Positions 36,147 to 43,970 of a stretch of 64,000 nt of DNA are shown piece after piece. Origin of the DNA: Linnemannia schmuckeri (Eukaryota > Mortierellomycota > Mortierellomycetes > Mortierellales > Mortierellaceae); assembly GCA_029449235.1 (NCBI GenBank), contig JANATG010000002.1, positions 3,472,001 to 3,536,000 of the forward strand. The letters are read 5' to 3'. Both the position numbers and the translations under genes were made by a program. Numbering within the stretch: position 1 is the stretch's first letter; the number at the start of each line of letters is the position of its first letter. A model generated the notes under the pieces. That model made no database searches. It was given only the letters and a program-made list of their open reading frames with translations, and was not told the DNA's origin.

Positions 36147-36325
36147 CTTTTTTTCGTAAGCAATTTTATTTCTCCAGTGACAAGCCAAAGGGAGGCCATT
36201 CGATAGTAAAAGGGATTACATATCAAACTCTTCCAAGAGCTATTCACTAGTCGCAGTCTGGCCGCAACCTGACTCTGCGCAACAATTGCCGCTGCTCCTC
36301 ACAGCTTCAATGAAAGAAAATATAA

Positions 36326-39300
36326 CTAGATACGAATGAAAGAAACTCTTCCTATCCTCTCCATCAATGACAACCTCCTCCTTTCCAACAAACTATCCAA
36401 CAACCGCTCATCAGCTGCGCGTGGTTCCTTGGTTGCTCCAGGGCAGGTTCGATCCTCATGTGTGGCTAGCGAAGCACCACACGGGCAGAACCCATCACGC
36501 GTGATGTAACCGTATCCTCGACTCCAGTCACCTCGGGGACCTGTGTACTTGGATGTTTTGTCCTTGGCAGAGATACCTTGCATCTGCTCCCACGCGATCG
36601 TCGTGGAGCATCGGGGTTTCCAGATCAGCTTTGAGGCCTGCGTCTCCAGGTAGCCAATAAACTTGTGAAGGACCGTCTTGGCAATGGACCGTGGGGTCTT
36701 GAAGGCCGAGGACCACTCAGTCAACATGCTCTTGGGGGTGATTCCGCGAAGAAGGTCCGAAACGTGCCACTTGGGGTTTTCATCACGATCGGGAGCAGGA
36801 CTACCGCTGTGCACGGCTCGAGCTCCACCGATAGAAGAGAATCCCCGAATATGATCCGCATCTGAGGGGGACTGCCAGTATATGGGTACTGGCCGTGGTG
36901 CTTGACGACCATTGTCAGTTGCTCGCTTGTGTTCACGCTTCCTGGCGGCATTGTAGCTATTTGTTGCCTGAACGCCCCATTCATCAATCTTGCCCATGGC
37001 CTCCTTCCATATCGCAGTGGTTGTCTCAACAGTAGAGGGGCATCTCCAGACGTGCTCATTGTCTTCCTCCTTCTGCTCACATTGTCGACACAGGCAGGTT
37101 GAGTACAAATCAGGCTTCCGAGCCTGCATGGAGTTCAATGTTGGCAACATTCCATGCAGTTTCTTGATATGATGTGTTCGTTGGTGAGAGTCCTTGCTGT
37201 TGCTGTAAAAGGTGAAGACGGCGCGTCTGTCATGGACATGGGCCAAGGCCGAACTCCATTCCACATCGTCAATGTCCGAGATCGCCCTCTTGGTCCGTCT
37301 TTGTGATATCCAGACTTGATGATGGCGGATTGTTGATTGTTGTTTGAGGAGCTGTCGCAGATCGATTTCGACAAGCCTGCCATTGCAATGTGCAAAGCTC
37401 GTGATGTCCGTCTGCTGAGTAAGATCCACTACCAAAGGCACCGTAACACTCTGTGCTGCCGCCTTTGCCGCCTGATCCGCTAGCTCATTTCCTTGAATGT
37501 TGTTGTGTCCCTTGATCCATACCACTTCGACTTCGCCTGGCCGAGATTCCACAACCTGCCATAATACTGCCCAGATACCGGCATAAGTGCTCCTGAATCG
37601 TTTCCTCGGTAAGGCATCTTGACGATTCTTCACCATATGATGATACTGTTCCACCACCGACTGGTTGTCCAGTTTGACCACAATGTTTTGTTCCGGAGGT
37701 GCTGACAGGACTGCGGCTAGTAAGCCCATGAGCTCAGACTTGGCCGAGGATGCATGACCGTCCGTTCGTCCTTGTACTGTCAGGGGATTGTCCTGAGTAA
37801 GGTCCACCACTCCAAAAGCCAGTGACACGTCGGATGTTCCTGAGTTTAGAAGAGATCCATCCGAGTACAAAACTCGGGGGGTGGAGTTGTCTACTGGTGT
37901 GTTCTGTATTGTTCGCATGGACGCTGCTTCCGCCGGTGAGAGACAAAGTGGGCCGAAGGTTGTGGTGAGGGGGCCTGATGCTGCGAGCGGTTGGACTCGG
38001 TACTTTTCTTGCAAAGGGAAGTTCGAGGTTGTGTCAAAGGCTGATTTGCGTAGTGGTTGAGTCTTCTTGGGCCGTGGCATCGTCTCTTTTAGGCAAGAGA
38101 CGACCGAGCGATGGTGAAGACGGTAAGCCTTTTTTTCCTGTTGCTGCTGTTGTTTCCTGTCGCGGAGGGACTCTTGCAAGCGTGAGACAACAGAGTAGTG
38201 CTGAAGACAAAGTGCCTCTGCTTCCTGTTGCTTTCTGGCTCGAAGGGATTCCTGTAAATGAGATTCCACTACTGCTCTGTTCAGTCTGGTTTCCATATCC
38301 GAGCGGAGAGAATCAAGGTGGCAAGTCCGGTACTCATTGACAGCCTCGGTGGCTCGGCGACGTATTCCAAGGGCAACGGTCTTGCGACGACTAGCAACAG
38401 ACTGGACACGCGCAGCTGCATTGACAGCATCATGATCGACGTTGGACAGCATGGCGGTTAGGTCTTGCGGTCTCTTAGCAAGTTGCTTCCGATACTGAGC
38501 TCTAAGGGCGTCATACTTGGTGGTGTTCTTCGCCTGAAGCTTCTTGGTCTCGCAGGTAATGCGTAGGATCTCGGCGTTGTATTCTGCCGCGGGACGAAGG
38601 AGACGGTGTCTGCAGGTGCTGTCCAGGGAGGCGACTGCCCGCTCGAAGATAGGGTCAGTTGCATTGGGTGGAAGAGGAGATTGAGTGTGAGGAGATAAGA
38701 GAATGGATACAGGTGTTGGAGTGGAGGTAGCTGGCGTGTTGAATGGTGTGTCTGTGCAGGAGAGGAGAGGTGCAGGTCGATCAAATGTAGCAGAGAGTAC
38801 AGGGCTCGAGACTGGGACTGGGATGACGATAGGCGACGAGACTGTAACTGGGGTGACTACGGGCGGCGAAGCCGGGGATAGTAACGACGGAGGAGGTGAG
38901 AGTGTAAGTGGTGGATAATGTGGCTGTGGCGAAGATGGCAATGAGCTGACTGGCAAAGGAAGTGAGAGGGGAGGAAGAGGGGAGGGTGGAGAGGGAGGTG
39001 GAGGAAGTGAAGGATCGAATAATAAAGAAGAGACGGGTGCAGATAAAAGATCGATAGGTGGTACACTAGATAGAAAGGAAAGAGGTACTAGGGAGAGAGG
39101 AGCTATTGGAGGGATTGTGGAGGGGGCAGCAAGGGGAAAGGAAGGATGAGAGGAATGAGAAAGAGAGGAGGAAACAAAAGAAGAGGGGTGGACAGAAGAA
39201 GAAGAAGGAATAAGAGAGGGAGAAGAAAAGGATGTGATAACAGGTAGAGTAATAGTAAAGTAAGAGGAGACATCAAAGACAAGGGAAGGATCAGATGAAA

Positions 39301-39553
39301 ACGAGAACCCCAAGTGGGGAACAGATGATAACAAGGATGATAACAAGGGGTCGAAGTCGGAAGGAGAGAACAAAGGAGAAGAAGGAGAAGTAGGAGAAAC
39401 CGTTGGCTCACAAGACAAGGCAGGACAAACTTCCGACGCCGCGGTAGCGAGAAAAGAAGAATTTGGTAATAAAGAAGAAGACGCGTAAAAAGAAGCCTTA
39501 GTTGTTGGGTTTTTTTTTTTTTTTTTTTTTATTTCTAGAATTGCCTCTGACAT
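36326..39553 (-). CDS. Retroelement ORF: Pro/Ser-rich, coiled coil, RNase H, zinc-binding motifs
   Basis: The frame encodes 1075 residues. Residues 1-14 come from the inserted SINE. About 15-290 is Pro/Ser-rich. About 300-540 is a charged, coiled-coil-like region with a roughly 30-residue internal repeat (RLQESLRDRKQQ). An RNase H fold follows, with all four acidic positions: YSDGS (about 565), SAKSELMG (about 608), KLDNQSV (about 629), NELADQAA (about 689). Next come CLCRQCEQKEEDNEHVWRC (about 818-836), like the zinc motif that follows RNase H in many non-LTR elements, and a C-terminal FCPCGASLATHEDRTC. No reverse transcriptase motif (such as YxDD) appears anywhere. Activity would be hydrolysis of RNA in RNA:DNA hybrids. 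It differs by one base in a G run from the frameshifted copy 2. Confidence 0.8.
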   Translation of the reverse strand: MSEAILEIKKKKKKNPTTKASFYASSSLLPNSSFLATAASEVCPALSCEPTVSPTSPSSPLFSPSDFDPLLSSLLSSVPHLGFSFSSDPSLVFDVSSYFTITLPVITSFSSPSLIPSSSSVHPSSFVSSSLSHSSHPSFPLAAPSTIPPIAPLSLVPLSFLSSVPPIDLLSAPVSSLLFDPSLPPPPSPPSPLPPLSLPLPVSSLPSSPQPHYPPLTLSPPPSLLSPASPPVVTPVTVSSPIVIPVPVSSPVLSATFDRPAPLLSCTDTPFNTPATSTPTPVSILLSPHTQSPLPPNATDPIFERAVASLDSTCRHRLLRPAAEYNAEILRITCETKKLQAKNTTKYDALRAQYRKQLAKRPQDLTAMLSNVDHDAVNAAARVQSVASRRKTVALGIRRRATEAVNEYRTCHLDSLRSDMETRLNRAVVESHLQESLRARKQQEAEALCLQHYSVVSRLQESLRDRKQQQQQEKKAYRLHHRSVVSCLKETMPRPKKTQPLRKSAFDTTSNFPLQEKYRVQPLAASGPLTTTFGPLCLSPAEAASMRTIQNTPVDNSTPRVLYSDGSLLNSGTSDVSLAFGVVDLTQDNPLTVQGRTDGHASSAKSELMGLLAAVLSAPPEQNIVVKLDNQSVVEQYHHMVKNRQDALPRKRFRSTYAGIWAVLWQVVESRPGEVEVVWIKGHNNIQGNELADQAAKAAAQSVTVPLVVDLTQQTDITSFAHCNGRLVEIDLRQLLKQQSTIRHHQVWISQRRTKRAISDIDDVEWSSALAHVHDRRAVFTFYSNSKDSHQRTHHIKKLHGMLPTLNSMQARKPDLYSTCLCRQCEQKEEDNEHVWRCPSTVETTTAIWKEAMGKIDEWGVQATNSYNAARKREHKRATDNGRQAPRPVPIYWQSPSDADHIRGFSSIGGARAVHSGSPAPDRDENPKWHVSDLLRGITPKSMLTEWSSAFKTPRSIAKTVLHKFIGYLETQASKLIWKPRCSTTIAWEQMQGISAKDKTSKYTGPRGDWSRGYGYITRDGFCPCGASLATHEDRTCPGATKEPRAADERLLDSLLERRRLSLMERIGRVSFIRI
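39494..39510. repeat. Target-site duplication, left copy (17 bp)
   Basis: AGCCTTAGTTGTTGGGT, identical to 39962-39978. The pair flanks the SINE exactly, with the T run (element A tail) abutting this copy. Confidence 0.9.
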
Positions 39554-39961
39554 GGCCTATCTGTGCAGTACACGATATTTTTTTTTAATCTAAGTCTTAA
39601 CTAGGTGCGCGTACTTATTTTGCACAGAGGCATTTTAGTATGCTTGTGCAGGAAGCCGGTTACCCGACAGAATGTACTTGAGCACTGGAAAGGTTGGTCT
39701 AAGCGGTCCGCCGTTGTTGGCAGGCTCCACACGGCATTCCGACTGGCTCATCACCAGAGTTACGTAGCCATATAGTGGGCATACTCACTCTGTCCATGCA
39801 CTTGTGTGCGTCTGAGAACTATTTCATCTCAGGCCTCCTGGACAGGGGAGACTAGCGCAATACCGTCAAATCCTAAATTGAGCGTATCTTCGTAGGTCTG
39901 AACCCACGACCCTCGCGCTGAGAGGGGGAAGCTTTACCAACTTGGTGGGCTCGCCCGCCCT
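39511..39961 (-). mobile_element. tRNA-headed SINE, 451 bp, with poly(A) tail
   Basis: On the minus strand it begins GGGCGGGCGAGCCCACCAAG. It has a tRNA-like head: an A-box-like AGCCCACCAAGTTGG, an anticodon-stem-like CCCTC/GAGGG and a B-box-like GGGTTCAGACC. A roughly 370-bp unrelated body follows, and it ends in about 20 A. A perfect 17-bp direct repeat flanks it. No protein is encoded. These are the hallmarks of a tRNA-derived SINE mobilised by a partner LINE. It sits inside the coding part of the RNase H element copy 1 and is therefore younger than that copy. Confidence 0.85.
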
Positions 39962-39978
39962 AGCCTTAGTTGTTGGGT
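39962..39978. repeat. Target-site duplication, right copy (17 bp)
   Basis: Identical to 39494-39510. In the pre-insertion sequence only one copy would join the coding frame GLQDPTTKA to SFYASSS. Confidence 0.9.
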
Positions 39979-39989
39979 CTTGAAGGCCG

Positions 39990-40026
<37 letters not shown>
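39990..40026. repeat. Poly(A) tract, 37 nt
   Basis: An uninterrupted A run followed by GGGAGGGGGGGGG. On the minus strand it would be read as polyphenylalanine before GLQDPTTKA. It may mark the 5' junction of element copy 1. Confidence 0.85.
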
Positions 40027-40029
<3 letters not shown>

Positions 40030-40106
40030 AGGGGGGGGGCCGAAAAGACTGACGGTTCTCAATTATTATCTGGTACAAATAAGTCCTAAAATTGCGCTAT
40101 TCAAGA

Positions 40107-40178
40107 GCCAATATAGTATAATGGTTAGTATATCTCGTTGTGGCCGAGACGATCCTGGTTCGATTCCAGGTGTTGGCA
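40107..40178 (+). tRNA. tRNA-His (GTG)
   Basis: A complete 72-nt cloverleaf. The acceptor stem GCCAATA pairs with TGTTGGC, with discriminator A. The anticodon stem TCTCG/CGAGA holds loop TTGTGGC (anticodon GTG). The T arm is CCTGG-TTCGATT-CCAGG. D-loop sequence TAGTATAATGGTTAGTA matches fungal tRNA-His. No intron. A short T stretch (CTTCTTTT) follows as a pol III terminator. Confidence 0.95.
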
Positions 40179-40498
40179 AGCATCAGCTTCTTTTGGAACC
40201 CGCCCGGATATCCGATTGACACTCTTTTTTGTTTGCATTTCCGTCTGGCGGACAATGTCTATTCGTTGCCCCCCCCCCCCAGCTGTCATCGGAGATTGAA
40301 TATTTTTAAACGTTACCAAAAAAGCGTCGATCTGTTGCCCACCGGAAGAGGATATTCTGACTATAATGTCAGCTTAATTAGATTGGCCAGACATTCTGAT
40401 ATCATAATTTTGGAAACATGTCAGAGTATTTTTTTACACTCAGATTAATTGCCGTGTTCACATACAACAAACCCTCTTTCATTTCGTATTTATTTATG

Positions 40499-40628
40499 AA
40501 CGCGAAAAGTTCTACTTAAAGAGGTAAAACGAAACGTCCTATTCAGAGTTGCGAAACGAAATGGCCTTGAAAAGCTACTAGAAGAGGAAAAATGAAACGT
40601 CCTGTTCAGGGTTGCGAAACAAAATGGC
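40499..40628. repeat. Tandem 63-bp repeat, two units
   Basis: GAAACGTCCTATTCAGAGTTGCGAAACGAAATGGC-like sequence occurs at about 40531-40565 and again at about 40594-40628, with matching left flanks (AAAAG.TCTACT..AAGAGG). The units differ at a handful of positions. Confidence 0.7.
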
Positions 40629-41030
40629 GAAACGAAACGGATACCCAGGGCCAATCGAACTCTTGGACAAAAATAGGCACTTGAACTCACTTGACACTCT
40701 CCAAGGATCCACCCACCCTTAGACTCGACATTTAATGTGCTGAAATGGATGGTGTTTATTTTCCTTCATATGACTATTACATATCAGAATATCCGGATAA
40801 TCAGATATTGATGGCATGTCAGGACAACTTTTTTTGAAAATGATAATTTGACAGCACATGTCAGATTAGCTAGAAAAACGTTATTTTGACATCAGTCAGA
40901 TTAGTTATTCTGACATCAGATGAAAAAAATATGACTGAAGTCAGATTATCTCATAGAATATTATTCTGACATCTAATGTCATATTATCTTATCCCTTGCC
41001 CACCTCCCAAAATTATTGGTTGCCCTCTAC

Positions 41031-41300
41031 AAAGTTGCCCCATGTATTGAGCTATATTCTCATGAGTCACGCATTTTCTTTGTTCCCTTTCCCGTTCTCT
41101 TTTTCCCACCAACACCATTACCAACATTGTTGCCTCATGTACCTCTGAGTTTCGCGTATACTTTATTCCCTTTCTCGTTCATTTTCTCTTTCTCCTACCC
41201 GTACACTGTCCTTGACAACAGCATGTCCATTGCAGATATGTTGCCTCATGTATCAAGCCATATACCTATGAGCTTCGCGTCTTCTTTGTTCTCTTTCTCT
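41031..41300. repeat. Three diverged tandem units of about 105 bp
   Basis: Each unit begins GTTGCC[C/T]CATGTA, passes through an ATGAG..TC.CGCG-like segment and ends in a C/T-rich TTCTTTGTTC[C/T]CTTTC block. Starts are near 41031, 41130 and 41240. The middle unit is shorter. Confidence 0.55.
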
Positions 41301-42714
41301 TTCTCTTTCGCGCAGGTGGGGGAAGGAAGATAGGACAACGTATAGCGGCAGAGTCATGGGCAACGTTTAAGATTTCGGGATGAGCACCGGATTAGAGCAA
41401 AATTGTGGGCAACAAATAGACTTTACTATAGGCAGCATTTAAGCAGCCAAAAAGAGTGGGCAACAAATAGGATATTCCTTGTCTGGCTCTGCGTGAATGT
41501 GTTCGATAGACGAGGCGACGAGGAGGTAGACCGTGTCAGCCTGTACACCCTTTTAGGAATGTGAGACGCTCTCGGATACCGAAACTGGGGGCTGACATTT
41601 TGGACCGTTTCACAAGAAAGAAAGAGGGATTGTTTCATATTTTTTAGTCTGTATGTCTCTGTGTCTGTGTTAGCCCTATGTGCAATATTTGTGGGTGAAG
41701 AGCAATGTGAGTATGGCAGTTGAAGGTATGCTGAGAAAAGATAAACATGTTGAACACCATCTCATGCTCCTTTTTTCTTTTCTGTATCTGTGCGCTGTCT
41801 AACATGTCACCATCATATTCAGATAAGCTAGCGTTATCCTGCTACTGGGTACAAAAGTCTTTAATATGAAAAACTGGGCTTGTATTGCATACCTTCAGCT
41901 GTCTTTCTGTCGCGCGGAGATAAAAGACTGGATGCGAACAAAGGGAGGTGATCAAGCGATCGAGTTTTTTTTTGTTTCTTTCTGTGTACTTTTGTATGTC
42001 GCTTTTTTACTCGTCTTTACAAAAGCCAAATCCTTTAATTTTGAAACAGTATCACCAAACAAACCAAAGGCCTTCATTTTTTATAGTCGTTTGCTCTATG
42101 CTTGATTAACTTTCCATTTCAATCTTCAAAGACTCTGAAAAAGTGCATCACTTTTAGTTGTGTATTTTGATTTCATTGCTTCAAGGTTGTAGGATGGGTG
42201 CGCTCGAACCCCCCCCCCCCCCCCAAGAAGAAAATAAAGTAGTATCAGTTGGTGATCAATCAATACCGATTTGGCAATAAAGATACCCAGAGGGATGTGT
42301 TCCTGAGAGTCGTGTCTCTCATTTTCGTTGATCAAATTTTTTTGCACTCACTTCTTGTATCTCCACTCTAGTGCACTCGCACCAGATTAATTAAAAACTT
42401 GGGGTGCCAGAAGCTCTTTAGAAACATCAAAAGACACAAAGGAAAGTACAAAGAAGTTAGCATAATGGCAGGCGAATTAAACTCTTATTATCCTCATAAA
42501 TGAAAAACACAAAAGGAGCGTGCTGTTGGTTAGTCTCTCAACTGCGTGATGAACGCAGTTAAAGAATACTGTACCTTTCAGTTTCATTGCAGCCATGTTT
42601 CATGCCTGTGCCCTTTTTTTCTCTTTCTCTATCTCTTTGCACATTTTACCAAGGAACTAGCCATCAGAGTTACCACTTTTTTTTGTCCTACTTTTTGATT
42701 TTTTTTTCATACAC

Positions 42715-42993
42715 AATTTTATATCTCTGACAAACAGTACAAAGGAGGCATTTGGAAGTAAAGGGGACTACAGACCAAACTCTTCAGTACACCATTCGCC
42801 AGTCACAGTCCGACCCGGAGCCTGGCTCTGCGCAACAATTGTCGCTGCTCTTCACAGCAAAAACGGAAGACAAAATAAAACTAGATACGAATGAAGGGGA
42901 TTCTTCCCATCCTCTCCATCAGTGACAACTTCCTCTTTCCCAACAGACTATCCAACAGCCACTCATCAGCTGTGCGTGGTTCCTTGGTCGCTT
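42715..42993 (-). mobile_element. 5'-truncated 3'-end fragment of the RNase H element (copy 3)
   Basis: The plus strand matches the 3' region of copies 1 and 2: GACTACAGACCAAACTCTTC, CTCTGCGCAACAATTGTCGC, ACTAGATACGAATGAA and the antisense of the last coding codons up to GGTTCCTTGGTCGCT. There homology stops. On the element strand the 3' end is followed by about nine A (T run near 42700). A retained 3' end and lost 5' end is the usual outcome of incomplete target-primed reverse transcription. The break lies 121 bp upstream of tRNA-Phe. Confidence 0.75.
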
Positions 42994-43114
42994 TTTCGTA
43001 CGCGCAGGACTTACACCTAAAAAACCTACTATGACATCACAACTAGAGATTGGTGGCAAACTGAAGTTTAGGATTAATAATATTCAATTAACTGCATGAT
43101 TCATCAAGCAATTT

Positions 43115-43121
43115 GCGACCT

Positions 43122-43162
<41 letters not shown>

Positions 43163-43187
43163 GTGTGTTCAATCCACACAGGTCGCA
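43115..43187 (+). tRNA. tRNA-Phe (GAA)
   Basis: A 73-nt cloverleaf. Acceptor GCGACCT pairs with AGGTCGC, discriminator A. The D arm contains GCTCAGTTGGGAGAGC. The anticodon stem TCAGA/TCTGA holds loop CTGAAGA (anticodon GAA). The T arm is GTGTG-TTCAATC-CACAC. No intron. TTTCTTTT follows as a terminator. The 3' edge of element copy 2 begins about 26 bp further on. Confidence 0.95.
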
Positions 43188-43261
43188 TTTCTTTTATACT
43201 TATTTGTCACTCTTTTTTGCACAGTGTTTTTCTCCAGTGAAAAGCCCAAGAGAGGCATTTG

Positions 43262-43272
43262 ATAGTGAAAGG
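43262..43272. repeat. Target-site duplication, left copy (11 bp)
   Basis: ATAGTGAAAGG, identical to 43846-43856. Copy 1 of the host element has a single ATAGTAAAAGG at the matching position (near 36205), so it represents the empty site. Confidence 0.85.
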
Positions 43273-43845
43273 ATTAATCTATTTGACTGCCCAGGTTGTT
43301 CGTTTTATCTGACAACCCGAAGTCGGACTTTTTTTGAGAAAAATGGATACTATTTGGCAACCTGAGCTGGTACGTTACAAGTATCACCTTGTCTGCAGCC
43401 TCCTGGTCCGTTGTAATGGCCTGTTAGGAGCCATCACCAGGCAAAGTAATAGGATTCATTGTCAATAGCCACTAACTGAGATATGTTTTAATCTATCAAG
43501 CGACAACAAAGCATGAGAATTACAGTCCATACGCAACGCAAACAACCGACCGCTCATGAATTAGAAAGTATAGGACAAATCATATTGTTAAGGGCTATGT
43601 ATAAAGGTGCTTCGTTTTTACAGTATTCGCAAAGTACATTGATACATGACGCCCTATACTACACTCTATGCTACACTCTATGCTACACTCCATGCTGTTA
43701 TTCTACACCCTATGCTATACTCGCTATATTTTTCTTAAACATAGCTATCTGGCGACCGGGTTGTCAAATGAACCCGGCTACATTCCTAATTTGGTAAGGG
43801 TTATCAGATAAGACGAACAGCCCGCGCTGTCAAATAGATTCATCC
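43273..43845. mobile_element. Non-coding inverted-repeat DNA transposon (MITE-like), 573 bp
   Basis: Imperfect terminal inverted repeats of about 43 bp lie at 43276-43318 and 43798-43840. Both contain AATCTATTTGAC, TGTTCGT[T/C]TTATCTGA and AACCC when read inwards. The element is flanked by an 11-bp direct repeat. No transposase frame is present. Long inverted repeats with a 9-11-bp duplication point to a Mutator-like (MULE) family; this class is inference. A short tandem repeat, CTATGCTACACT, lies inside. Confidence 0.82.
43655..43725. repeat. 12-bp tandem repeat inside the MITE-like element
   Basis: CTATGCTACACT and close variants are repeated about five times with drift. Confidence 0.6.
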
Positions 43846-43856
43846 ATAGTGAAAGG
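43846..43856. repeat. Target-site duplication, right copy (11 bp)
   Basis: Second copy of ATAGTGAAAGG. Removing the insert and one copy restores the sequence seen in element copy 1. Confidence 0.85.
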
Positions 43857-43970
43857 GAACTACATACCAAACTCTTCCAAGAGCCATCCACTAGTTGCAG
43901 TCCGGTCCACAACGTGGTTCTGCGCAACGATTGCCGCTGCTCCTCACAGCTTCAATGAAAGAAAATATAA

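Larger units (their letters stand above)
36148..40026 (-). mobile_element. RNase H/zinc-finger retroelement, copy 1 (interrupted by a SINE)
   Basis: The copy is read on the minus strand. Its 3' edge is inferred at 36148-36154, a run of seven T (A on the element strand) next to homology shared with copies 2 and 3. Its 5' edge lies at or before the A run at 39990-40026. The body is the long RNase H gene plus about 170 bp of 3' untranslated sequence. A SINE (39511-39961) with a 17-bp target duplication is inserted near the 5' end. Coding frame continues on the far side of the SINE (GLQDPTTKA), showing that the element once extended further. No reverse transcriptase or endonuclease domain is present, so it is either non-autonomous or truncated. 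The 5' edge lies about 80 bp upstream of tRNA-His. Confidence 0.7.
40179..42700. other. Repeat-rich, gene-free DNA between tRNA-His and the element fragment
   Basis: No gene was recognised. The region contains two tandem 63-bp units (40499-40628), clustered TGACAT/ATGTCA motifs (40800-40990) and three diverged units of about 105 bp starting GTTGCC(C/T)CATGTA (41031-41300). C runs occur near 40270 and 42211-42224. TTGCCC words are frequent on the left (40268-41040) and GGGCAAC words on the right (41355-41465), suggesting an old inverted-repeat element, but ends and target duplication were not found. Confidence 0.5.

Noticed and set aside
38857..39411. Leu/Pro-rich minus-strand frames
   Set aside because: Alternative frames of the Pro/Ser-rich part of the RNase H element gene.
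43650..43730. CRISPR-like array of CTATGCTACACT units
   Set aside because: Units are 12 bp, contiguous and drifting, with no spacers: a simple tandem repeat in a fungal transposon.
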